64,000 nucleotides of DNA from positions 15,719,234 through 15,783,233 of the forward strand of contig NC_085059.1 of the NCBI RefSeq assembly GCF_963662255.1, in the 5' to 3' direction. The notes below the pieces were generated by a model that ran no database searches, was not told where the DNA came from, and saw nothing but the letters and a program-made list of their open reading frames with translations. Below are positions 31,901-45,800 of this stretch, one piece after another (position 1 is the first letter of the stretch; the number at the start of each line of letters is the position of its first letter). The position numbers and the translations under genes were made by a program. Source of the DNA: Cinclus cinclus (lineage: Eukaryota; Chordata; Aves; Passeriformes; Cinclidae).

Positions 31901-34199
31901 TTTGCTAGCTCTGTTATCAGGTTATACTCTGGGAGACCATTTTCATTTTAACAGTGCTCCCAGCCCAACTCTCTTGGAGGCTTGAGTAGCCTGTGTCCCA
32001 AAAAGACAGCAAATAAGTACCTTGTGCAACTTATGAGCACTCTTAAGCCCATTGGGTGTTTATTAAAAATCAGAGCGGCTGGTTTAGTCAAGTGGTTTTG
32101 CCGTGCCTCTGTAAGAGCCTGGCTCAGAGTGGAGGAGAAGCAGCTGCTGTTTAGGATTTCAGAATACCTTTTGCCTTGTCATGGTCACCTGGTGATCATG
32201 ATAAACACCCCCATTCTCTTTGCTTCCAAACAAATGCACACAATGCCCACTATTGCACATTCCCTGCTCTCTGCCACACTTTTGTCAGAACCTGAGTGGG
32301 TTGCAAATTCTTTGGATGTACCCATAGTTGCCTACCAAGCCAAATGGGAATCCCTTTAGTACTTTTTTTTTTTTTGAGGAAGGGTTCCAAAATGATCCCA
32401 TGAACTATCTGTTTTGGAGGACTGGAAAAAGAAAGCAAAACTATATTGCCTGGAATTTCTGTAGGCGGTTTCTTTGTGTGTGTTTTTTGGTGTTATTTTT
32501 CTTCCTGGGTGCCTACAGTTCCCACCAGAGGCATGGCACATGTGTTTTACTACACATTCATGTTGTGCATTAGCATGCAAGGATATTATGGGAGGTTCTC
32601 CAGTGTGGTGAACAGGCGTAGGCAGAAAATTGATTTCTTGGAAGATTTCAGCAAAATGGCATTTTGGGAGCTGATCTCCCATCAGATGCCAAATTTCTTT
32701 TCATTGATGATTTTGATCCTCACACCTTTGTCATAACAACACACAAGGGTTATTGATGTTATTTTCCAAGATTGTCTTACCTGTTATAAATTCTGAAACA
32801 AAACTGAAGGCAATAAAATGGGGAAACTACAAGGGTGATGGTAGAGAAACTAATTCCCTTTGCTTTTTAGACATTTCATTTAACAGCTGTCTTAGAAAAG
32901 CTCTCCCACAGGACAGTTCCATCATGTAAAATTCCCAAGGGATATGACAAGTCAAATAAATAGTTCATCTGCTAATTAGGTGGCTGGTGGATGATTGCAT
33001 TTCTTTCTGGGAGGAGGAACCTTTTGGGTGGAAGAATCTCACCCAAATTAGGGAAGGTACTTTTCAGGTGTGAGTGCAAATGTCCATCAGTGTCTCCCAA
33101 CCAAAGCAGAGCAGAACAAATCACTGATGGATACTTTTGCTAAAGGTGTTTGAAAGGCATCATTGCACCCTTCTCTGTGGGGACAGCTTGCTCTGAGTTC
33201 ACCCCTGTGAGCAGGAGAGCTGAAAGGAAGGTTAGCAGCAGCAAGGATGCTAAGGGGTACTGAGGTCCCAGTAGAGTTACACACAGTGGAGAGGAAGAGC
33301 CCTGAGGTGTTTGTATAATACAAATCAGTTGTAAGTCCTGTCCTTCAGCCCACCTCAGCCCTGGGACAGGCACAGACCAGTGCATCATCTTTAGTTTGAC
33401 CTACACCTTCATTGCTACTATTTTTAAAACTGTTGTATTTCGGGTCCTTTTGTACATTGTCCTTTTTTTTTTTTTTTTTTTTGCCCTCCATGTACATTAT
33501 TCTACCATGGAATTCGACCATTTCTGCAGAAATCACTTTCTGGCTTGGGCTGGGCTCCCCTGCAGTGCAGACACCTCTGCTGAGATGACTGCATGAGCAC
33601 ACAGTGAGTCCAGGCACTGGGGTGCAGCAGGATCAATGGCATATTCCTGGATTTCAGTGGGAGGAGCACATCTGCTGCAGGGATGTCCAAGCTCTGTTAA
33701 AACACCTAAATCCTGACCAGCACCATGTGCTGCCATTCCAGTCCTGAGCATTCTTTTGGAAATGCCAATGCAGTTCAGTGTCATTTTGCAGTACTGACTC
33801 CAAAGGAAGTAAGAAACCAGGTAATAAAAAAGGACAACCTTCTCCTTTTTGAGGTTTCCAGTGTAGTAAGGCTCCAGTCTGCTTTATGCTTTAGTGGGGT
33901 TTTGGTTTTTTTGATAGGTCATGAACAGCCTTCTGTCTGTCTCCCACTTAGAAGAGTGTTCTCCATTAGTCCTCCACCAGAAATGATGTTTGCTGGAGTC
34001 TACGGACAGCCTGAAAAAGAAAAAACAAAGCTCTCAGAAGCCTGATCCACATCCTATTCTTCCCTCTCCCCACACACTCATCACTGCATCTTCTCCCAGC
34101 GGAGCAGTGCTGAAACCTAAGATACCACATTAAATGTCAGTCATTTAACTACCAGTTATTTTAGCAAATAAGAGTGGGACTGTCTCCCTGGGGTTGACT

Positions 34200-34520
34200 G
34201 AAAATTGTTAAAGCAGGGAACAAAAGGCAAGGAAAGAGAAAAGAAAAGGAGAAGAAAGCAAGAAAGGAACAGAAAGGACAAAGGGAAGTACCAGGCAGAA
34301 GGATTCGTGATGCCAGAATCTGAGAGAGAGGAGTGGGAGGAAGGCGCCCCAGTGACATCAATGGGCTGGGTCCCACCGAGAGCTTCAGGGGACGTTAATG
34401 AGCCCTTTGTGATGCACCGAAATTACCCAGGCTCAGTCTCAAGACTGTGTTCTGCTCGGGTCTCTGATTCTCCTGCTGCTGTCAGCAGCAGCTCTGCCAC
34501 TGCACGTTGACAGCCATTGA
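34200..34520. promoter_or_regulatory. Polypurine tract and CpG-retaining block
   Basis: From about 34205 to 34295 the + strand is almost purely A and G, a polypurine tract able in principle to form triplex DNA. It is followed by a non-repetitive segment with several retained CpGs (GGCGCC near 34344, then near 34378, 34392, 34417 and 34457). Next comes a 19-base palindrome with 9-base arms and a 1-base centre at 34473-34491 (core TGCTGCTG-T-CAGCAGCA). The CpG retention and motif density suggest a regulatory element, but this is not proven. Confidence 0.25.
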
Positions 34521-36686
34521 TTTGGAAGGAAACTTCTCCATGGTGGGGGAATGCTGCTGTGTTTGGGAGATGGCAAAAGAGCTGCTGATTAATTTTATGA
34601 GAAGGATGGGAATCCCCCTTTCTTTTGCCTTCCATCTTGCTCCACATTCCTTTCTCCTTGCATTCTGCTATGGAGTCCTCTTAACCCTTGGTGGAACAGA
34701 AGTGGAGCTGATATCTATGTCTTGTAACTATTGGGAGATTTTCTCTTGGAGAATCATGTTAGCTCCCTGTGTTGGCAGTGCAAGTTTTCTCTACAAGCAG
34801 AAAACATTCAGGGTGTATTAATAAGCTGTCATCTGGTTGTTCTCATGAGTTGTGTTTGTTACATTCCCTGAGGCTCTGGTGGTTCTGGCATGGAGGGCTG
34901 TATGAGTTTTGAATCTGGAGTCTGTCCATGCACGACTTTCAAATTCACATTGGAGAACAGTCGAGGAAAGAAAAAGCAGTTCTCAAGTCAGAAGAGCATT
35001 CACTGTTGGTGTGGGCAGAGAAACCCACAGAGCAGAAAATCCCTCCCAGGAAGCTCTGTTCTCATCCGGAATTAATCAAAACAGTCTTTTGAAAGTGTGT
35101 GTATGGGCTGTAGATATCCTCAGTTACATCTGGGAATAGTCAGACACAAAGCTTTTTTAAACTTTTAAAGCTTTTACTCCAAGCAGGCAAGAGCAGAATT
35201 GGGCCCTTGCTTCAGGATCCCAAACCTGACCACAGGTAATCATCAGGAAGAGTGTGTTATTTCTGAGGATAAGCATGGAAACCCCACGGGAAAAATCAAA
35301 CCAAAAAAACCAACAAAACCAAACTAAATCCTACCTTCCTCAAATAATGGAAAAATAATAACTAGATTATTATCTCTAAAATATCTCTATTTAGATATAT
35401 TTTAAAAAGCACACACTTTTTAACTATGCAAAAGATAAAGCAAATGTCTGCATTTTGTGTGAGTAGTCCAATTACAATGATAAACTCTCTTCTCTTAACA
35501 TCTCATCTACTTGTCATTTTTAGCATGGAAGAGGGAGGGCAGGAAAAGTGAATTTGTGCATGGAGTATGTGTAATATCCAACTGAAAAAAATAATGCCTG
35601 ACAAGCACAGCAGCCCCTTGAGAGCTTAATCATCATTGAAGTCAAGTACAAGAGGAGGAAATTTTGTGAAAGCTGGGGGCTTATTTAAAGAAATGAGCCA
35701 AAGCAGACTCATGCTTTGTCTGGTTTGAGGCTTTCCTGTGTAGATGGGAGCAAACTACTGCATCACACAAGTTATTTCACATCATGGTCCATCAGGGTTT
35801 GGACTTTCAGTATGCTGCTCTAATACCTTTTACAAACCACCTGTTTTCCCCCAGAAATTATGAAAGACCCACTCACATGCTGCTGTAGAAGGTCAAAGTG
35901 AAAAGGAGGCTCAAGTTGGCTCTAAGTTCACACTTTATTTTTAATACTGTGCTTGTATGGATTAAAAATTTGGCTGACTGCAGTTGGTAGCGAATTAACC
36001 CTTATCCCTTCAGGGCTGAGCATGCAGAACATGTTTGTAGAGCAATAGCTGAAAATCCCAGGCTGTGTAACACAAATGCCAAGTGATAAAAGTCCTTATT
36101 TGCTGGTTTTACTTGTCATGAGCTATAGAGGAGGTGCCTCTTTTTTGAACAAAACATAGGAACACAAGAGATGTGACAGTGAGCACAACCAAAGATCAAG
36201 CTACCCAGTGCACTGTCTGACAATTGGGTATAGAAGCCATTTAAGGGAGAGTATAAAAGATACTGCCCCCTGCTTGAATGCTGTTAAATGTAAAGTTTCC
36301 TCTGCCAGAGTTTGCATCCCGAGTATTGTGTTTCACAGCCAGCAGCAGAGCAATCCCCTGAATATTAGTGGTCTCAAAATTAATTTATACTGAGACTCAT
36401 CTGGCACAGAGTTCCAGGACTTAACGCTGCCTCACTTGGGAAAATGCAGTTCTGCTTTTAAACCCACTGCCTGTTCATTCCTGGGTGTTCCCCTAAATCT
36501 TGGCTTTTGAGAAATAAAGAACATGTGTTATTATTAATCTTCCCCCCCCTCCAAACCATTCCTGATTTTATGCATTTCTGTCAACCCTCTGGCATTCAAT
36601 TTTTTTAGGCTGCACAGTCTTGGTGTCCTCAGTGTGCCTGAAATTGTCCATCACCCTGAAAGTTATTTTAACCTTTTGATGTCTGT
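34521..36686. other. GRIA1: GRIA1 intron 2, nothing recognised
   Basis: No exon, RNA gene or named repeat is recognised. AT-rich stretches occur around 35341-35420. Confidence 0.5.
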
Positions 36687-37297
36687 TTGCATTTCACAGT
36701 ATCCATGGGACATGTACAAGGGTTTTATCTGCTCTTTGGTCCTTTTTTGGGTTGGAAACCCTCTGACCTTGCAGGGCTTGCTGTGTTTTGTGAGTTCCTG
36801 GTGGTCCTAATTTTGAATGGCACAGATTTGTATCTCCAGGATCTGATCAAATGGGCATGCAAATGGAGACAGATGTGGCACCTGCAATGGGCTGTTTCAG
36901 CCATTAGATCTGGAGGAATCTTTTTTCTTGAGGCCTTCTTCTCTTCAGGCAGGAGAACTGTTGCATTATTCATGGACACTATTTCCACTGTAAACTCTTG
37001 TCTCATGATTACAGAACTGCCACACTTTCCACCCTCAGTTTCCCCCCTCAGTTCCCTTACCCTTTCAGTTTCTTGCTCCTTTGCAAAGGTAAGGCATGCC
37101 TCTTTGAAGTCCTCAAGCAGAAAGTGTCCTGTCAGGACAAGAACAGGAGCTCCAAGAGCTCCAACAACCTCTTGTGTATCTGATGAATGAGGCAGTCCCC
37201 CCTTTTCTGCATATGCATTTTGTCCCATCAGCAATGCAGCTGATTTTACTTTCATGGTTAAAAGAAAATAAAAGTACATCCCTTCCCTCATAGCCAA
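36687..37297. other. Overlapping long open frames on both strands
   Basis: A 167-codon frame on + (36687-37190) and a 190-codon frame on - (36725-37297) overlap almost completely. The minus frame has a charged, globular-looking composition (for example LLEDFKEACLTFAKEQETER) but matches no family I recognise. The plus frame begins with hydrophobic stretches. No splice, promoter or polyadenylation signals were identified for either. Either could be a degraded old gene copy or chance. Confidence 0.15.
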
Positions 37298-40200
37298 AGG
37301 GAACGATTTGGTAGCTGGTTTGAATATCTTGTATCACAATAGCCTATTGCTTCCAATTTTATGCCATATGGGAGTAATTCAGATATCCTGTAGCTTCATC
37401 CTGGGTGTAACAAGAATAAGAACTTTATAAGTCTCTTCGGAGTGCCATAGCCTTTTGCATGATTTCTTACTAAGTAATTGATTTGGAAAGTAGCAGGAAT
37501 GGCAAAATATGCCCCTAATGGGAGAGCACTGCATGTTCCATGTCGTTGTTATACATAACTTCCATGTGTATTTAAATGAGTAGCATCAGCATAGAGCCAG
37601 GAGATATTACAGATATTATGTAGAAAAATAAGTGTTCAGGGAGTATGTGATGAATAAAGATAAGAATCATTTGAAGATCTGACCTTGCAAACATTTAAGC
37701 AGAAATCTGTTTCCATAACCTTGCTCAAGCCATTTCCTGTGGGCTGTGGGGTGTTGGGTACCAGCCCATCTTTTCTGTGTGACAGCATCCCAAGCCATCC
37801 TTTCCATCTTTCCTCAGCTCTGTTCCTGCTTTACTAATACGACAAATCCAAACATTAAAAAAGAGAGAAAACAGTATTACGGGATTGTGAGGAGATTGAG
37901 AAGTAATTTTCCATTTCTGAGATGATTTTCATTCTGACATTTCCAGAAACATATGGCCCCATGTTCTGCAAGTGGTTTCATAGGATGTGCTGTCCCTCTG
38001 CCTTGCTTCCCAGAACTCACAGTCCCCCACACACATGCTCACACCAACGTGCAGAGATGCCCAGAGCTGCACTCCAGTCTGTCAGCAGCAGGAAGGAGGG
38101 ATCTGTGCATCCCATCCTCTGGGTCCCTCTGGAGTTTAGTCCTTGTTGCTTGAGGAACAGGAGGTCATTGAGATACACCCCTGTGCACCTTAACCTGCTT
38201 CAAAGGAGGCAGATTAGGGCTAGCAGCCCTAGTTTCATGGTTTTGAACACCTTGCGTTCTAGACAGAGCCCAGCTGCCCTCAAAGAACTGCTCCTGTGGT
38301 GCTCTGGGCAGCTCTGCAGCCTGTGCAGGGCTATGAGATGCCACCTCTGCAGCTGCTTGCAGGCTGGAAATTGGAAGAGATTTCACTGGAAACCTTGCTT
38401 TTCCCTTTCCCCTCATTTGCAATACGTCTCAAAGGGCTGAGTAACTGAAAGAATGGTAATGGCAGGGGTTCACCAGTGTTTTATTGGTCTGAGCAGGCAG
38501 AACTGCAGATTCCATGAGCTGCTGGTGGCAGAGAGGGCAGAACCAGCAGCAGATCCTGCAGCAGGAGCTCTGTTGCTAAGGAGAGCCCTGTGCAAGGCAG
38601 GAGAGGGAAGTCTCCAAAACATACACAGATATTCAGAGCGTCCCTCTGTGTGCACAGAGCTTCTCTGCAGACAAAGGGGACTGTGGCAGAAATTTAAGCA
38701 GCTTCTTGGATCCAGGTAGCTGCATGACCTGTGCTTTTTGTGGCCTTCCTGGATTTGGTGTAAATTCTTTCCATCCTATTACTATGAAATATACAAGAAA
38801 ATCCATGTATGAAAAGTCTGAAAATAATCAAACCTGATTTACTATTGATTGTCCCAAGGATCATTCTATACTGCACCAACCAACCCCTTTTTGCATTCTT
38901 TTTCCTGTCCATGCTGTTTTTTTCAGGGAAAAGTGGTGTGGGTGTGGGAGTCAGAGCTGAAGGAGGATCTTGCAAAGCTGAAGGGATTGGAGGGCAGGTG
39001 ATGAGGAAGAAAAAACACCACCTGCACATCAGGGCTGGGGGGTTTCCGTGAGAGCAGAGGGTGCAGGGCTGCCTGTGGGCACTGGGGCTGCATCTGAACC
39101 AAAGAACTTATTTTCAGTCTGTGGTAGACAGGGCTCTGGCTGCCAAACACCATTCCTGACCTCCCAGCAGAGAGACCAGTTTACCAGAGTATCCCAGGAG
39201 AGACCAGTTTGCAGCACAGCAGTGACCTGAGCCTGCCTTTGCTGTGACACCTTGTCCTCCAAGTCCCGAAATCCACCCTCCCCAGCCCCGGCAGAGGCAC
39301 TTCCAGGTACAGCTTCTCCACCTCCCACATGCACAACCACAAAGCCCGTTTTGTTTGAGGATCCCTGGAACTGGATGGGAGCGTCCAAGCTCGCTACGCA
39401 GTTCTGCTGATGAAGCTGCTGAGAGTAATTAAACACAGCAGTTGGGAGTTACAGAGCAATATAAGTTATGATATTTGGAATAATCCATGCTGGGGGTAAC
39501 TGTGCCACTCAGCTCTCTCCCTGCCTCTCCTCACATGCGCTGGCCTGTGCAGAGCACCCCTGGCAGGGCAAGGGCAGCTTTGTGGTTGTACCTCTCATCC
39601 TAAAGAGAGCCTGTGCATAATCCTGGTCTCTGTGCACACTCTGGGCCCCAGGGATGCTGAGATGAGCTGTGAAATTCAGTCTCATCACCAGGGAGACCTG
39701 GGGACAGCTGTCTCTGCTCAGCAGCACCAGGGCAGCAGTGGTGGGCTTCAGGGAGTGCTGTCACGCCTGTAGGTCTGTGCCCATGAATGTCCACCCATGA
39801 TGGATGTGCAGAAGTGAAGGGTCCAGGAGAAAAGTGGCCCAGCACACAGAGGGCAGTGCTGACTCAGAGACATTTCATGCTGGGAATGTGGCTCTGCCCT
39901 GCTAAAGGGGCAGTCTGCAAAATGCCACAGCACTGGGTACAAGCTGGAACAGCTCATCAGCCTCTGCTGTGCCCCTGCCATCAGCTGCACCATCCCACTC
40001 CACATGGGCTGGAGTGACCTGGGTCGTGCCAGCTTGTGGATTTTGGCTTTTCTTCCCAACTCCAAGGAGGTTTATTTTGAGATTGGAAACCTCAAAGGCT
40101 TTCCTCTGCTGCCCTGCTGCCAACAGTGCTCCCTTGCTCATCATCTGGCATCCTCTGCCTGCTGTTATCTCCATTATAAAATCATGGAAGTGGTTATGCA

Positions 40201-42775
40201 ACATAAAAATCATTCTGGGTGAGTTTTGATCATGTTTACATCTCGGTGAATCAGAAGTGGGTTCTTGGTTGTGATTTTTGTTGCCAGTCTTGCGAAAGGG
40301 TGGATGATTTCGAGCTCCCCTGAGTTTTAAGGAGAAAAGTTTGGGGATTTGCGTTAGAGTAGGAGAAAAAGGACTGAAAAAATGAAAGAGAATTTTATGA
40401 ACAGAGCACTTCTCTTCCCCACAAAGGCTCCTATTTGGAACCTCATCCTTTAGGTGTGATCTTCTGCATTCCTTTTTCACATTCTGGCTCAGGTCAGTAA
40501 CAAGTGATGCCAGATGCACTGAATCACAGAAAGGAAGGTGCTGATTTGTCTTTTCTCCCTGAATGCTGCTGAAAACTAATTTTATTTCTTCATAGTCTTT
40601 GATAAAGGAACATGGTAAGGAATTTTTTCCACATTTTTTTTTCTACATTTATTTATCCAAACCAGGCTGGACACTTTAGAAAATCAGAGAAGCTGACTGG
40701 AGAATACAAGCCCACTAATTTAGGAAATCCTTCAGGTCAGTCCAGCTTGTCAAGGTGTTTAGTTCAGCAGCAGTGTTCTTGTGTCTGACTCTGGGCTGAG
40801 CATTTCAACAAGGACAGGAACCTCCTGGGGAGAGCCTGCAAGGGACCAGGAGTGTCCCAAACCCTAGAGCAGGTGGCAGGGAAGAAAAGGGAATGGAATG
40901 GGGTTTAGTCTGGAGCATGGAAATGTAGCTGTCATTTTTAAATCTTTCTGCCAGCAAGGCTTTTAGTAAGCCAGGTCCATGGGTGGCTGGTACAACCTCC
41001 CAATGCCTCTTCTGGCCCAAACCTCAATGCTTTTGTGAAAATGCAGTAGTGATTTTTCATGCCACACCAGCAGAAATCTTCCTGAATTTTTGCTCTGGGA
41101 GAAAAGGGACTTGACTCGACAGCTGTGGGTTTTGTTCAGATCTGCATTACCAAGGTATCTCTAAGGCAAAGTGATTTTCTTTGTGGGGCCATATTACTGC
41201 CTAGTGATTGTATAAATAACCATGTTTTCTTTTCAAGGCAGCAAGTAATGGCCCTGAAAGTGCTGTGCAGCCATAGAACCACAACAAGCTCTCATAGACC
41301 TTCTGAGACCCTAGGGTTTTTTCACTGTTGTCCCCCAAACTCACTTCTTTATAATGATATTTACTAGGTAAACCCAAACAACCTTGATAAAGCACTTTTT
41401 CCTGCATGTGGACAAATTGGAATTTTTGTTGGCCTGTGTGGATTATGCTCGCTCCAGAGCCAGTGAGAAAAGTGTGCTTCAATGCACAATATATCCCATG
41501 TTTTCAAATTCATGGAGGGCTTTTTCCTTTACATGCTAGGTTGCATTACTTTAGGCTGGGTGCTGTCAAAACCTGAAATCTACTGGCCCTTACATATTCT
41601 CTGTATAAAAAGAAAACAGAAAAAATCAGAGAGGATTCACCCAGCCGGTGCAACACACGGATCAGAACCCTTACAGCCCACGGTGCACCCAGATGTGCTC
41701 GTGGCTGCCTCTCAGCAGGCAAACGTGCTGACCTCGCAGCACAGGCAGGGTGAGGTGATGGAGCCAGCAGCAGTTTGCTGCTGAGCAGGACTCAGGCAAT
41801 GGGATGAGTTCACAGGGATATGGATATGGCTGAGGAGCCTTTTGTAGCTGCAGCAGCTGCTCTCTCTCCCACCTGGAGCTGCTGTCTGAAAGCATCCACT
41901 TAAAAGGTATCAGGTTCCCTAAACCATAAGCTTGTTTTACAAGTCATGCATTTTTAACACAGTGTTGAATCTGAGGCTTCTTTTTATTAATCTCCCTCTT
42001 TTTAGTACTGATAATTCATATTTCTAGATATTTTTTTCCCTTCTGAAGCTGTAAGTCAGTACCTTACTGAAAAAGAGACATATGACTCAGTCCAATTACT
42101 CCAGGAGTGGGGAATTTTTAGACCTTAGTCACCCTTGCAAGCCCTGTGCTGAGGCTACAAGAGCCAGAAGGTCTGTCCACATTCCTGATTCCGAGATGAA
42201 ACCCCAGGTGTTGATTTTCAGTGAGAAAAGCCCCACCACTGCAGGTGGTTTATGTACAGCTCTCTCAGTCCCTACTGCTGTGGATTTGGGCCAGCACTTA
42301 CGGCAGAGATGGAGGGGCTAAATCACTGGAGACATTCTGTTTCTGTCTAAATGATTTTATGGCCATCACAAGGTCTCCTGCAGGTGCTGTAGCACCACTT
42401 TAGGAACGAATCCTCTTTGAGGGGAGCTGATGGATGCTGAATCATGGAAAAGAAGTGGCAACCTGTGAGATCCCAAACACCACAATCTGGGGATCTCCAT
42501 GTTGAAGTGAGCTGCAAAATTACTGTTCTCACACAGGGGATGCAATATCTCATCAGTTCAACCTGAATTTCTCTCTTGCTGCCAAGACATTCTCCCTTTA
42601 ATTAATATTTCATCCTGTTGATGCAACTTGTCCACTTATTTTCCCAGTTGTTTGCAGTGCAGATTTCCCAAATTGTTTCCTCGGGGCACTTGCAAAATCA
42701 AGATCTCACATCTGAGGAACTCCTTGCAGCTCAATTATTGAAATTTCTGGCTGAAAAATGTATGCACTTTTAATT

Positions 42776-42803
42776 AAAAAAAAAAAAAAGAAAAAAAAAA
42801 AAA
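42776..42803 (+). repeat. A-rich homopolymer tract
   Basis: A14-G-A13 with no AATAAA just upstream. It is a simple-sequence tract, possibly the tail of an unrecognised retroposed copy. Confidence 0.9.
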
Positions 42804-45800
42804 CAGCCAAACCAGCCTGGAGGTAGTTTGAAAGTAAAAGGAATTTTGCATTAAGAAATGAAGGAAAAAAGGTCTCAAACCCTGAGTAGATTGATAGTTA
42901 CAGTACTGCATGTCCAGAAACTATTTGAGACCTTTCCTGAGTGATGGATATAGGGGAAGTGGCTGGAATTGAGCCATGTCACCCTATAGAAACACCAGAA
43001 GCTGAAACCACCAGAGATATGAGTTGCTGGAGTGAGTTACTAATCTCTAGCAGTGTTCCAACAGAGATCTCAGTATCCTCCTTCTGAACCCTGGGGCAGG
43101 CTGTGTTTGAGAAGGAATTATTCCTTGGGCAGGCCAGCAGAAAGACCCTGGTATTACCTCTGTTTGCTCTGCCTTAAGCTGGAGCCTGGACCAGTATTGG
43201 TTCAGATTCTGCAGTTTATGTAAAATTAACCCTGAAATTAATTAATATCCTGAAGTGGAGAACTTTGATAATTCCCAGAGAGTCTTATTTCTGTTTTCCT
43301 TCTAACTGGCACCAGACCAGAGGTTTCTCCCAGGTTATTCTGCAGCCTGGAAAAGACAAACCTGCATATCTGTGTTTTGCAGCACCGCTGTGAGGAATCC
43401 CTCATCCTTGGTGTTTGCCAAGGGGAGAATAAATTCACCAATACCTGCACAAGAATCCCAACAGGAAGAGAACATGATGCACTTCAGGGGCTCTTTACAC
43501 AAGGTTTTGACAGAAGGGATCTGTGTGGAAGTGTTGCTGTGAAATCTGGGGCAGGTGCACGTGTAGATTCCCCTCTGCTCGCCTGCTGTGGTGGCCCCTG
43601 TGCCACCGGGCAACCCTCCTGAGCAAGGACCACTCCAGCAATGGCTCAAGAGCTTTTTCTTATGGTTCTGTCCCTCGTTAAAACTCGGGTGCAGCCACAG
43701 GAGCAGGCTGTAGATATCTGTGTGCATTATGGGAGGTGTGGTGCGTCCCTAGCCCGGGTTCCGTGCATTCCCAGGGATGGGGAGAGGCTGCAGTGTGTGG
43801 GATCCCGGGTCTGGGGCAGCCACTGACAGCAGGACCCTCTTGGGATAGACACAGTTCCTGTGGGCAGAAGGGCTGTGGGATTTGGTGGGATATAGGTGGA
43901 GGATGCCCTGTGCTGAGCTCCCTCAGTTCCATCTGTGCTTTGCTGAGGCAGAGCAGCCTCCTGGCCAAGCCAGGGCAGGTGTAAGTGTGAGGCAGGGTGT
44001 CCTTCCTGCACATGCCACGTTGATTCACACAACAGCCTGGCAGCGCCTCCCACCCTCCCAGCTGTCATGCAAGGGGTGACAGGGCCCAGCTCAGCCCCTG
44101 TGACCCAGCTTGTGCCCTCAATTCTGTCCTTACTGCCACCTTTATCCTCAATGCACCTGTTGGTCTCAGCAGGGTGGCTGGTGGGAGCAGATTTACAGCA
44201 GAATTGGGGCTTGCAGGAGGTGAAACTCAGCTGTTTGTGTGAATCAAGGAGGTTTCTTCCCACCACACTGTATTTTTGTCCCTGGGGAGGAAAAAGTCAT
44301 GGGGAAAGTGTGGCACTGTAAATTGGTAGGGAGGGCAGATATGAGAACCACTCTATGACCGAGTGGCTCCAGATGTGACAGCAGCTGTGCCCAGGGACAT
44401 CAGAGCACCATGATGGTGGCACTCAGTGTGGAGGTGCCCTCCTGCTCAAGGAGCTGGCACTGTGCAAGGTAATCCATAGTGGGCCTGGCTCAGAGGCAAA
44501 AAATTCTTCTGGATTGAGTAAGGAGCTTCCCAGATAGAATATTCTCTAATGTTTATTTTTGGTTTGCTGAGAAGCTCTGAGGAAGAGGAGGTAATGGGGG
44601 TAAAGAGAGAAGCACTTCTGCCACTGGCTGCTTGGAAGCAGGGTTGGTGTTTTTGAGTATTTTTAGGAAGATGTGATGTAGAAGAAAAGTTCATGAGTAT
44701 GAATGTAAGCATGTTCTAAGTGGGAGAGGGCACATCATGAACCCCACTCCTCCTTGTGTTCTCCCTGCTAAACATCAGAGGAAAGGTTTGAGAAATGGGA
44801 AGAAAAAATATGAGATGGAAATTGCAGGTGGAAAGGTCGAGGAAGAGCATTGATCAACAGGTCTTTTCCTGATAGATTTGTTTTTAAGGAGAAATCGTAC
44901 AGGGTAGACCATGTCCAGAGAAGATGCAAAGAAGATGCTGTCTGGTGTCCCTGAATTTTCTCTCAGGAAAACCTCAGGTCTTTGCAGCATGACATGCAGG
45001 ATTTTGTACACAAAACTGTGGCTGATCAGTTTGTAGGGAAGCCCTCATGTTTTCTCTTCCCTGCCAGCCTCTCCCTTGAAATGTAAATAAATAGGGTTGG
45101 AGACACACATAATGAGGCCCAAGAGTAAAGGACTAAAAATCCAACATCATGTTTTCTTCAGCTGAATTTCTGAAAAAAAACAAAAAACCAAAACAAACAA
45201 ACAAAAACCAACCAAAACAACAACAACAACAGAAACTAGATGAGGAATGTTATGAAAATAAATCCGACCAGTTCAACACACAGGAAAGCTCAGAGCTGCT
45301 GTAGGGAAGCCATTGTGTGCAAACTAATGAGTAAACAAATACAAAAAGTGTGCACTGCCTACAAAAGCCTCCTTCCACCTCAGATTTGAAGGCAGATTGT
45401 TACCCACACCTGGGCAGAGCTGGCTTTGAAACTTGATGCTGCAAACTGCAGTGAACTCCATCACTAGAGAGCAGAGGATTTTCAGCAGCCCTTGTGCAGC
45501 CTCCCCAAGCCTCATTTCTTCCCAAAATTCAGAAGGGCAACTGAACAACACTGGCTAGAACATGCATTGCATTTTGGTATAGATTACACCTACCCAGGGA
45601 GGAAGGCAGGGTGCAAAAGCTGTTTTCTAGGGAGAGGATCCCTAAGGAGGAAAGCAGTGGCGTGATTCTTTCCTGATGTCCCAGTGTCTGAAGCAGGCAC
45701 CTGGTGTCACACGTGGGGAGCCAAGGGAATGTGTCCCTCTGCAGGTGTGTGTGTGTGTGTGTGCTGAGCAGCAGCAGCAGGGCTGCACTCACCGACAGGG

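Larger units (their letters stand above)
22766..34199. other. GRIA1: GRIA1 intron 2, no exon recognised
   Basis: This long intronic stretch has no recognised exon. Small items inside are a 10-base-arm inverted repeat at 23410-23440, an 18-base tandem duplication at 24671-24705, T runs at about 27838-27851 and at 33463-33482, and an AATAAA/A16 pair at 28935-28976. The longest open frame, 275 codons at 27684-28511 (-), matches no family I know. Confidence 0.5.

Noticed and set aside
38680..38705. TGGCAGAAATTT, which resembles the Trp-Gln-Lys-Phe codons of GRIA1 exon 3
   Set aside because: The neighbouring codons on both sides do not match GluA1 and a stop follows; chance word.
39840..39862. 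CTCF-like word ending in AGAGGGCAGTG
   Set aside because: Only the right half fits the CTCF consensus; the left half has several mismatches.
39902..40519. 205-codon minus-strand frame
   Set aside because: No recognisable domain, overlapped by several frames on the other strand; treated as chance.
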